In this document: positions 55,067 through 64,000 of the stretch, one piece after another
Layout: each line of letters begins with the position of its first letter
How positions within the stretch are numbered: the stretch's first letter is position 1
From: Meandrina meandrites
Taxonomy: Eukaryota > Cnidaria > Anthozoa > Scleractinia > Meandrinidae
Length of the DNA: 64,000 nucleotides
Direction of reading: 5' to 3'
Assembly (NCBI GenBank): GCA_963693305.1
Contig: OY855903.1
Coordinates: 28,255,955-28,319,954 of the forward strand
Translations under genes and position numbers: made by a program
Notes under the pieces: model-generated
Databases searched by the model: none
Told to the model about the DNA's origin: nothing
Seen by the model: the letters and a program-made list of their open reading frames with translations, nothing else

Positions 55067-55111
55067 ATCGCGACGTTTCGACTGCAATACGGCTAGTCTT
55101 CATCAGGCGAT
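55067..55111 (-). ncRNA. Hammerhead ribozyme motif (intact core), left copy
   Basis: On the minus strand ATCGC, the core CTGATGA, stem II GACT...AGTC, GAAAC and GTC are followed by GCGAT, which pairs with ATCGC as stem I. The ACGT stem III is self-complementary and too short to form alone, as in Penelope-type hammerheads thought to act as dimers. Confidence 0.7.
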
Positions 55112-56149
55112 GAGGTCGATTGTTTACGTGTCGCTATTTGTAGCAAAGATCGGACTAAAGACAGGAGGACAAAACGACCTAATTTGCTAAAATCACTTGT
55201 GTTGATGAGAAAATAGTTATTATAGCGGTTAAGTTTCTATATGGTTAATTTTACAGTGAGCTGGGAGAAAAGTAGCTGTTCTTTCGTTCCAGCCAACCTT
55301 GTTCCGAACCCGTCCAGTCAGCCAGCTGACTGGTATATTCAGCCAGCCAGCTTCCAGCTGACTAATTTTCCCAGCCAGCCAGCCATCTAGCTTCCAACTG
55401 ACTAATTTTCCCAGCCAGTCACTTAGATGACCCGTATATTCACCCATTCAGCCAGCTAACCAGCCAGCTTTCCAGATAGCCACTGACAGGCTATACATAA
55501 GCTTACTTTATTATTCTTTCTTCTGTTTGAAGCAAAATGCTCAGTAAAACTTAAAACAAAATAAGTTTGGAACAGTAGCGATTTGGAAGTTTTAAAAATT
55601 ACGATTCGTACATTCAAATGAAGTGCGGTCTTTGGCACATGTTCCTTGTATGAGGGTGGTAAAGAGTATTTTCGTGACCCGTGATCGGCCATTTTTATTT
55701 CCTGTGAAATGTGAAATGGAAATTTTTTTCCTCGTGAGTCGTGATTTCCATAGTCACCGTGAACCATGATTTTCCAAAACGTTCTCTTATATTTTCCGTG
55801 AAACGTGATCTATACCCCCCCCCCCCCCTTACCACCCTCTTGTATAGACAAAAGTAAACTACTCCCGGCTATGTAGAGTGCCAGGGCTTGGCAGCTGGAG
55901 CTAGGATTTTGATATTTTGTGTTGATCATAACATTTTTTGAAATTTCTTCTAGTCTTGTACCTAACCAGGCAGGTAAAAAATACTGTTTCTCCCAGCAAG
56001 GCGGGTTAATACACTGTCTTTCCCAGCCAGATGGGTTGAAAATGTGTTTCTCTCAGCCAGCTGAGGAGTGCATGAAGAACAGCTTTTCTGTGGAACAGCT
56101 CTGTTTTGTCCTCCTGTAAAGACGCCCCTGAACCAACTAAACAAGACAT

Positions 56150-56490
56150 AAGATTCCATGTGAATGCGGCAAAGTATATATCGGGGAAACAGGAGGAGCG
56201 GTGCAAGAAAGGATAAAAGAACACGACAGAGATATACGGTTTGCTCGTACGCAAAACTTCCCATTTGGAACGAAATCAAGTTTATTGATCGTGACCCTCA
56301 CTGGTACACGCGTACGTAGGGTCAACGAGGCTATCCATGTAAGACCTAATCCAAACAACATCAATAGAGATAGTGAAATCGAAATTCCTGAAGGTTGGAT
56401 ACCTACGATCAAAAAGCACAACAGCCGATCAACAACAAAGCGAACCTATGAGGGAACAACATCTAACAGTCGGAATACGTGCTACAAATA
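56150..56490 (+). pseudogene. Penelope-like GIY-YIG endonuclease remnant
   Basis: CECGKVYIGETGGAVQERI is the GIY-YIG start. The later part has VNEAIHVRPNPNNINRDSEI and TIKKHNSRS, typical of these elements. The middle is read in another frame (IDRDPHWYTR), so at least two frame changes are present. Confidence 0.75.
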
Positions 56491-56513
56491 GCGACACGTA
56501 AACAATCGACCTC

Positions 56514-56558
56514 ATCGCCTGATGAAGACTAGCAGTATTGCAATCGAAACGTCGCGAT
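56514..56558 (+). ncRNA. Hammerhead ribozyme motif, right copy
   Basis: It has the same arrangement as the left copy in the opposite orientation. The core and stem I are intact; stem II has one mismatch (GACT against AATC). Confidence 0.6.
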
Positions 56559-57244
56559 CAACAACAACTCAAAGCGATTACATCGTGAGACAAACGAATA
56601 AACGTTCATCTTTCCTATTCCTTTTATAGATAATCAAGATATTTTCCTTCTTTGAGACCCTTAAGAGCATGATTTATGCAACCTGTCTTATTATAATGGA
56701 GAATATAAAAAAAGGCAGAGACCGATACAACGTAGAAAGGTTTTAAATTTGGTGTACTATATTTCAGCTGGCCAAACCAGCCTTCTTCAAGTACAATGGG
56801 AGTTTTATATGCAGCGATTGTCGTATTTTGCGTAATACCTGAAATACGTAAATCTAATTCAATTGACAGTGTAAAATGAATTAAAAATAAAGTAAATTAA
56901 ATTAAAATAGTTAAAAAAAACTAGACAAACAAGTATGTGCCTTGGCGGATGTTGAGACAATCAGGATCAACTGCTCTGCCTTTTAAGATTAAAAGGCTTC
57001 CATGGCCTTACGGATTGCGTCCCTGTTGGAAAAGATTTTTTCGATTTGCATGTCGTCAGTAGTGTTTTTAGGATTGGAAAGGTCTTAGGAAATGTTCTGG
57101 GTTTTTTATGGTACGATGGTGTTCATTGAATCGTCTTTTAAACGTCGTTTAGCCTCTCCTCTGTAATGTAATTAATTTACAGCGGTTACATTGAATCAGA
57201 CATGTAGATGAGGTTTTAAGTCTCACAGGTCAAGTTAGATTTAA

Positions 57245-57417
57245 GGGCGCGTTCGTTTGGGATCAATCCGGAATAAGAATAATTGGAATAATGCAAGTTA
57301 GCGTTCGTTTGGCTGCTCTTCCTATTCCGGAATACTCGGATTTCCAATCCGGCTATTCTGCTCCCAGGAGCAGAATAGTCGGAATATATTCCAGAATATT
57401 CCCAAAGGAACGCGCCC
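57245..57417. mobile_element. 173 bp TTAA-flanked MITE
   Basis: GGGCGCGTTCGTTTGGG and its inverse are flanked by TTAA (57241-57244 and 57418-57421). The interior shares ATTCCGGAATA motifs with the Harbinger-like MITE at 54,355, so the class is open. Confidence 0.7.
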
Positions 57418-58031
57418 TTAATGTGGCGCGTTTCATGTAGTAAGTCCGTCAGAAATGTAGGGACAGGTAGCGCAGTTTTTTCCACAACGGAAAGAACCAG
57501 AAAGGAGTTGCGGATGGGGATTAGTAGAATAAGAAGAAAGTATGGCTGTAACAAGTAAGTCACGCGCCTGACTGCAACAACAGTCAACTGTTGCTGAAAA
57601 ACGGTTTTGCAGCGCTTAGAGGAGAGCAGCAAATGATGTTTTCCGAGATACGAGGAAGTGACGAATTATAAGTCGTTATAAATGGTATGCGTTTTAGATC
57701 ACTATTGATCAAACGTATACCAGTAGGATCATCGTCCACGGTTGCTTGCTTGCTTGAACTTATTGTAATGTTTGTTCTTTGGCAAATATTTAAGATTGGA
57801 TTCCTAGAAAATTTTCATTTTCAAAACAACCACCTTAGGGCTTAAAGAACTACATCGAGCCACCTTACTGCAACTCGTTTCTCGAAAAGGAATTAATGGA
57901 TCAAATCAAAATACATTTCTTCCGAAAGGGCTTTCAAAGCGTACTGAACGCCATCGACTAACTAATCACAAAATCGACTGGGACTCTGCTAAATGTTTAA
58001 ACTACAGTACGAATTATTTTCAACGACTGAT

Positions 58032-59644
58032 GTTGAGGCCTCAAGTGTAATAAATGTCCCTAAATGTAATAAAGGTCCTAAGTGTAACAACTTTTGATCC
58101 TAAATGTAATAAAGGTCCTAAGTGTAATAACTTTTGGTCCTAAATGTAATAAAGGTCCTAAGTGTGATAACTTTCAACTCTAAATGAAACAAAGGTCTAC
58201 TTCGAGTATAATAATAGCAATTAGCTTCGGCTCAACATGAAGTCATTGTGATAAACATATAAGATTTAACTGTTTGGCCTTTTTGCACTTTTTTATACAA
58301 AGGCAAGAAAGCTCAAGATGTACTTCGGTGATACCGATCAGAATGTACCAGATGTAAAATAGTCAGAATCCAATAATATGGAAGGCTTTCAGCAAGTGCC
58401 ATAATTTCACTTTATTTTGCACGTTTTGTTCGCCAGTGCCCAACAACAACAGTAGTTACTCAGTGTAAAACAAAAGTAGTACATTAGACAAATGTCAATT
58501 TAATGCTCGATCATATTAATATTCTAAGTCTACAATTTATAGTCTATTTACTGAGTATGGAAGGATTCAAAGTAATACGGCAACTACGTATTGATTTATC
58601 TTGAATTAATTGGAGTAACAAGAACTATAAGTTCATTAAGGAAACAACTAATTACTATCAGTATTTAAACCAAAAAGATCGAGCAAACACGCCTCTCTGA
58701 TTTCTTATCTAAACGTAAAAACAAAACTTGACCTAAAACGATCGTCTTTTTATCACTTTTTGCCTTGCCCCTTCCACCATCTATTGATGACAAACATCCA
58801 AGTTCCAGTTCCTGTAAACAGTAGCTCCACCCACGCGTTGATCCATTTCGGAGTTGCTATTATTTATTTAAGAGCCAATAAAAGTCCGCTGCTTGGGCCA
58901 AATTCTTTGCATAACTTGCGCATGCTATTGTAGCCATTACGTGCAGTGACCCGATGGTTGTAACTGTCTTATGAAAGCCGACAGATATAATGACCTGACA
59001 AAGGGAACTATATAGGTAGTGATAACACTAAATTCAGTTCCAGTTAATGCAAAGTCTATTATCTTATCTAATACTTCATTTGGAAGTTGAAAGTGCGCTT
59101 TATCAGGGTCTGGAAGGGGGGGGGGGGGGGGGGGGGTGTTCCCGATCCCGCATTCCCGCTTCTTTTTCACGCGATTCCCGCATCCCGAACTTTTTGTCAT
59201 CGCTTTGCCGAATCCCGTTTTTCTTTCCTCAAACATTCATTTAAAAAGGACTAATTTTTGCATAAGCTAATGAATTTAGGATGTAGATTTGCCCTTTTGG
59301 TTGTTATTTTGTTTTAGGCGTGTTGTGAGATTACTGCAACATGGAATTATCTCTTCATACCTCAGTACGATGAAAGAGCCCGATATGAAAGATAAATTAG
59401 AGCTTTATTAAGCGGACGCGGTCACCATTTAGCGGCTTTCAAATTGGCTATTCACCGTTATGTGTGGCTCAGTCAGTGACCTTATTGTATTTTAGGGCCA
59501 AAGGTTGTTACAATTGCAACCATTATTACAGTTAGGGCCAAAAGTTATTACACTTAGGACCTTTATTACATTTTAGGACCAAAAGTTATTACACTTAGGA
59601 CCTTTATTACATTTAGGGACATTTATTACATTTGAGGCCTCAAC
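58032..59644. mobile_element. 1,613 bp TIR element with exact 6 bp target duplication ACTGAT
   Basis: The ends GTTGAGGCCTCAA continue into TIRs of about 150 bp built from units like TAATAAAGGTCCTAAGTGTA. ACTGAT occurs at 58026-58031 and 59645-59650. The uninterrupted site exists at 44530-44535 in a related repeat. No coding capacity is recognised. A 6 bp duplication is used by Polintons and a few other classes; the class is not resolved. Confidence 0.85.
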
Positions 59645-59947
59645 ACTGATTCAAGGAAGGTGATGCACAAACTTAGAACAAACGCCTATCAACAGACGTC
59701 AACAACTACCGGCACCGTACAAACGACTAATTAACGACATAAACAAAATCGACAAACAGCCCCTGCAGACCACAAATTTAATACTAATTTGACTAAACAA
59801 TAGACAGATCGAAACTGACCAAATACTGTTGACTGACCAAAATAATGTTGAGTCTTACAGCCAATAACATCACGGCAAATTAAACTGACCAATCAGCTTT
59901 AACGGACCAGACTTATAACATCACCGACTGACAACAACTTTTCACTT

Positions 59948-59990
59948 GACTCTGAAGATGACTTCCCCACAGGTTGTCGAAACGTCAGTC
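59948..59990 (+). repeat. Degenerate hammerhead-like relic
   Basis: GACT, CTGAAGATGA, CTTCC...GGTTGTC, GAAAC, GTC and AGTC keep the hammerhead order, but the core has three extra bases (CTGA-AGA-TGA). It is therefore probably inactive. Confidence 0.35.
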
Positions 59991-60288
59991 ACCAACAGTT
60001 CTTTTCAGAACTACTCTCACCCGGACGATCACACTATGCGAACTAATTAATTGATATTGATTAACTTATTGATTATCAAAGTTTACACCTTAGCACTTTG
60101 GGGGCCTTAGCTATTAAGCGGACAACAGCCTACACAACCATCACAAAAGTGCACTCTGCATTAAAAACCTTTTCTTAGCTACTCGGCGAGTGTCTTTCAC
60201 ACATATAAGTTAGTAAACTTCATTCTGGACACTACTTAAAAAGTGTTAAACATACTGACCAAACAACCCAGCTATTACATAAATAAAA

Positions 60289-60294
60289 TACTTT
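60289..60294 (-). terminator. Poly(A) signal for the SRA gene
   Basis: AATAAA-type sequence on the minus strand about 170 bp past the stop codon, in an AT-rich 3' UTR. Confidence 0.45.
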
Positions 60295-60462
60295 ATTTCA
60301 TCAACAAAAACTTTACAGTTACATGTCCATGACTTTGATAAAAAACTAACGCTGAAATTACGGAACTTGCAAATATAAAAAAGGATTATAAACAAGCCAA
60401 TAATAAGAAATTGAATCTTAACCTAAATACAATATAAAAATTTGTTTGAAAGCATTTGAAAA

Positions 60463-60635
60463 TCACGAGTCGTTAGAGCCATTCATGGCGTCAGTGTTGT
60501 CCGACTGTGTGCCAGTTTCATCAGTCAGTTCCCATGGTGGAGGGGCTTGTCCATCACATCTTTTAAGAACAAATTTGTAAACTAAAAAGCCACTTAATCC
60601 ACGAGCTTGCCAATATTTCACTACGTTGTAAAGTC
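60463..60635 (-). CDS. SRA gene, last exon
   Basis: It carries LYNVVKYWQARGLSGFLV and PPPWELT, then an acidic tail and TGA. Confidence 0.85.
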
Positions 60636-63241
60636 CTGGAAAGGTAACACCAAAAACGTCCAAAATGATTAATTTGTAGATACATACAATATGCATCAGG
60701 AATGTGTTGACCACAACCAAATTTTAAAACGAATGTTCCTTACATCTAAAGGTTCATCCTATTTTCTGTAAATTAGGGTAATTTTGCAGCCATCTACAAA
60801 ATCTTTAGTACTGGATCACTAGCTCACCAACATACCTAAGATGGTGGAGGACCCTCACTCCCTGCATTATTACACTAAGGGACATGCCTGATACACAAAT
60901 GTACACACACAAGATAATGAACTGAGGTCATATGTTGTAGCAACGCGTCCCTTGCACTGTATTAGCATATGTTATGGTTCCTTCATGTGTCAACACCATG
61001 CTGTACATTTATTAAAAGAGTGTGAATGTAGCTAAACTCTTTTTTTTTTAAAAAAAAACACTTAACAATAATATCGAGGCTGAGATTTGCGAAATTTTAA
61101 GAATAAACACGAGGCTGAGATTTGGAAAGGAATATAATTTGTGTTTTGAAAATTTGTAAATACAATACAATTATATAAATATTTTTAACTAAACCGTATA
61201 AAATTCTTCCTTTCTCTAAACAGCAATAAAACGATAAAAACCTCCACTAGCCAAATGTTCGATGCTAATGACAGTTCGATAAATGGTACAAGTAATACAT
61301 CTGTATGGTTTTCCGATGGTATACAGATCTAGACACCAAACACTTGTAATTGATGCCCAAATACATTCTTCAACGGAGATGTCGTAAGCTATAATCTAAG
61401 AATATTCACAAGAATATTTTCAGCCTAAAATCGGCAGAAAAATAAGAAGATTCAGCCTGGGCCAAAAAACAATATTCTTTGACTTATTAACAAAAGAGTG
61501 TAGTGATGACTGAAGTCAACAACACATGGAATATTCATGTGAAGACTTTTTAAATCCTTTGTAGTAACTCATTTAAAGAAGCTGTTCTGGTGTTTACTAT
61601 ATTATTGTTTTCAGTTTTGGGGCCATGCACTGGAATGGAGTAAATTGTCAGAAGATTCACGACTACAGCAATCAGTGTAAAAAGTTTCGACAGTGGAAGT
61701 ATTTATATTATTTTACGCCCTCATATTAAATTATATTTGTAGTTACTAGTTAGATAGATATCTATTTCATAAAGCGAGTCCACATCAGCCTTTTGCATAC
61801 TGTTCAACATACACCGGTCTACACCGATTGCCAAGTTTCTTACCATCATATCTGTATCCTTCTTCTGGAGCATAAACGCATCTTGACTTGTATCCTCTGA
61901 TCACTCGCACAGGTCTGCCATTTTCAACATTTCTACTTAACGCCAAATTTCCTGTTTTGTTTACAAATAATTACAGATTACTGAAGATCATCCAACAAAA
62001 TAAGCTAACTTTCCTTGTGAAGTTTAAACTTTGATTTATTTTGTTTGTGTATGTTGTGTATGTTTGCAGAAAATGACACGCTAAGCTAAAACATTACACA
62101 TTTTGTGGATAGGAGTTTGACACTTACAATGTCTTTACTGAAGCAAACAAATAGCATTATCTTATATTATTCTTATTCTTGAAGATGAATTATTATGCCA
62201 AGCTTGATTTTATGCGACCTGAGCAGCAAATGTAAATTAACTGAATGTTATCATAATTATCATATCCTGTGGAGCTTGTACATGCTCTTGCATCGATCCT
62301 GTTTCTCATTGTAATGCAGTGCAGAATAGAATTTTGACAGATTTAGCGCCAACTAATAAGCCCAGTGCGCAGAATCATCAGCTGACATTAATCACCTTTA
62401 AACATCAAATTTTCAGACATGTACAGTCGAATCCGAATTTGTCAAACTTTGACAGGAAAGGAAAATCAATAAGCAAATCCAAGGCAATAGGCTTTTGCAG
62501 CTGTGGTCACTTGACCAAATTTTTACTAAAAAAATTATATTACAGGCTATAACTTAAAGTATATCAGAAATGGAATAAGCATGTTGAAAATAGCACTATG
62601 TCTAAGTTTGAGGCTTCTGGCATGAAACAGTTAAGTTACACGACAGTTTGAATTTTTGGAAAATTTAAAGGATTTCCATGGAAATTATGTTGCTGGAGGG
62701 CAAGCAACTATTTCCATACAAATCTTTGGAATTTCTCAAAAATTTAACCCATTATAATATAATGGTTTAAGTTTTTGAGAAATTCCAAAGATTTGTATGG
62801 AAATAGTTGCTTGCCCTCCAGAGATTATATTATAATCTCATTCTTTAAATATGCCTGGGGCCTCAAACTTGGCCATTTTGTTATTTTCAACATGCTCTTT
62901 CCATTTCTGGCATTCCTTAAGTTCTAGCCCATAATTTTACGAAAAATAGGACACACAATGGCCTAGCTGCAAAGGGCCTATTGATGTTTGGCTAGAGTTG
63001 TAATGGGAGGTTTCAGAAATCAACATAAATCAGAATCCCACTGTATTTAGAATCTATGAGTACAATCCTTGGGAGTTTGTTGTTGTTTCTAAACAGTTTA
63101 ATATGTTTTCAGTGGAAACTAAAATTAAAATGTTTCCTCAACTGTAGAGACGTGATGTGTTACACATTTAAACAAAAGGATGGTATTTCATTCACCTCTG
63201 GTTAGAGTTTGATCTTTGGATTGAGGTGCAGTCCGTAAGTT
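60463..63241 (-). CDS. SRA (YDG) domain protein, UHRF1-related, last three exons, partial 5'
   Basis: SRA domains bind and flip methylated or hemimethylated cytosine. Exons 63196-63241, 61844-61951 and 60463-60635 join in one frame. Motifs are NLRTAPQSKDQTLTRGNLAL (finger and start of the second half), KPVRVIRG-like GRPVRVIRGYKS, YAPEEGYRYDGLYNVVKYW (with the YDG signature) and SGFLVYKFVLKRCDG...PPPWELT. After the SRA only about 20 acidic Ser/Thr/Asn residues remain before the stop, so no C-terminal RING is encoded here, unlike UHRF1. The first half lies beyond 64,000. The splice sites and phases agree throughout. Confidence 0.85.
60636..61843. other. Last intron of the SRA gene
   Basis: It is AT-rich with no feature recognised. 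Confidence 0.6.
61844..61951 (-). CDS. SRA gene, exon n-1
   Basis: It carries GRPVRVIRG and YAPEEGYRYDG up to a GTAAGA donor. Confidence 0.85.
62694..62820. repeat. Foldback repeat, about 50 bp perfect arms, in SRA gene intron
   Basis: TGGAGGGCAAGCAACTATTT and about 30 further bases recur inverted to 62820 around a TATAATATAAT centre. It would form a long hairpin in the pre-mRNA. Confidence 0.8.
63196..63241 (-). CDS. SRA gene, exon n-2
   Basis: 46 nt with a CTACAG acceptor and a GTGAAT donor. NLRTA stands where UHRF1 has the NKR finger. Confidence 0.75.
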
Positions 63242-64000
63242 CTGTAGGATACAAAAATTAACAAGAATTTAATAACACTATAAAATTATAACAATTATAC
63301 ATATTAAAAATGTAACATTTGATGAGAAATAAGAATGCTACTGTCAAAATTAACCATCAAAGCAATACCTTAAAACTCTGTTTACCAATCTGTTACACGT
63401 AGCACATCTCAGTTACCCAAGCAGTCCTTCTTACTTCTTGTTAATGTTGTAAAAGCACTTAGTTTAATGTCATAAGTGTTGTTTAACATAATTAATTGAA
63501 TGTTAAGCCAAACAAAACACAAATGACTGCTTGAAATGGGTTCAAACATTTAGCGTAAAATGGCAAAATTGAACTAAAATGCAAATTGGATCACATGATG
63601 TACATTTTGTTAACAACAACAGTACTGTAATGCAAAATCTGTGCCCAGCTGTGACCAAATTTTTGCTAAGCAAACATCTGTGTTGTCAACTTTGTTATCA
63701 ACAGTTTTGCCATGAAATTCAAATTTGTCAACGGAAACAAAACAATCAATTATGATTGTCTAATTAAGGCTGTCTAGCTTAATTTCATGGACTGACATGT
63801 TTTTCCTCGTTGTGTCAAAATTATTACTGCATTGTAATTTAACTTGGTGACCAATAAATGGAGGTACGTCTTAAAACATTGACTGTGTCTGCATTATGGA
63901 GGTGACTGCTCAATAATGGTCTCATTTACAGTAAATACAAGGAGCAATTTTTGGGAATTTAATCAGTGGGCACTTATATAATTAATAGAGGGTGGGCGCT

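Larger units (their letters stand above)
55008..56618. mobile_element. Penelope-like element remnant with inverted ends
   Basis: The ends (about 135 bp; 55008-55145 and 56482-56618) are inverted copies that each hold a hammerhead motif. Between them lies the C-terminal GIY-YIG part of a Penelope-like reverse transcriptase. Most of the element is missing. Confidence 0.7.

Overview
The window is eukaryotic genomic DNA, most probably from a cnidarian (coral or sea-anemone type). The reasons are spliced animal housekeeping genes with GT-AG introns, an AT-rich intergenic sequence packed with small inverted-repeat transposons, and a Maverick/Polinton of the type seen in cnidarian genomes. The species cannot be named from sequence alone.

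Layout from left to right. (1) 1-22,190, minus strand: the 5' part of the nibrin gene (nbn, the FHA/BRCT subunit of the MRE11-RAD50-NBN DNA-break complex). Twelve exons could be joined in frame, about 397 codons, and the gene runs off the left edge. Its introns hold several transposons, including a 5.3 kb element with a 9 bp target duplication and internal 1.6 kb direct repeats. (2) 22,191-27,571: intergenic sequence with MITEs, tandem repeats and a lone zinc-finger exon. (3) 27,572-42,951: a 15,380 bp Maverick/Polinton with 355 bp terminal inverted repeats (TIRs), each ending in a 165 nt hairpin. It carries a protein-primed family B DNA polymerase, a retroviral-type integrase broken by one frameshift, an FtsK/HerA-type packaging ATPase, capsid-protein candidates and about ten small or unassigned proteins, several with membrane segments. 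(4) 43,803-52,406, minus strand: a complete six-exon GTP-dependent phosphoenolpyruvate carboxykinase gene (622 codons) with transposons in its introns. (5) 52,407-60,462: a repeat-rich gene-free interval with a Penelope-like remnant, paired hammerhead-ribozyme motifs and a 1.6 kb TIR element with a 6 bp target duplication. (6) 60,463-63,241, minus strand: the last three exons of an SRA (YDG) domain protein related to UHRF1, ending soon after the SRA domain without a RING finger. It continues past the right edge.

The Polinton is the most unusual part. The TIRs hold the start codons of the two outermost genes. The inner genes sit in tightly packed blocks, and near-perfect palindromes (core CAAC-n3-GTTG) lie 4-10 nt upstream of at least four start codons, which suggests a shared element-encoded regulatory site. 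One small two-helix membrane protein has both PSAP and LYPVL motifs in its first 24 residues, the two classical ESCRT-recruiting late-domain types. This would fit a virus-like element that uses host membrane machinery. No maturation protease was recognised.

Gene models were built by reading splice sites and phases by eye. Homology calls rest on recognised motifs, not on searches.
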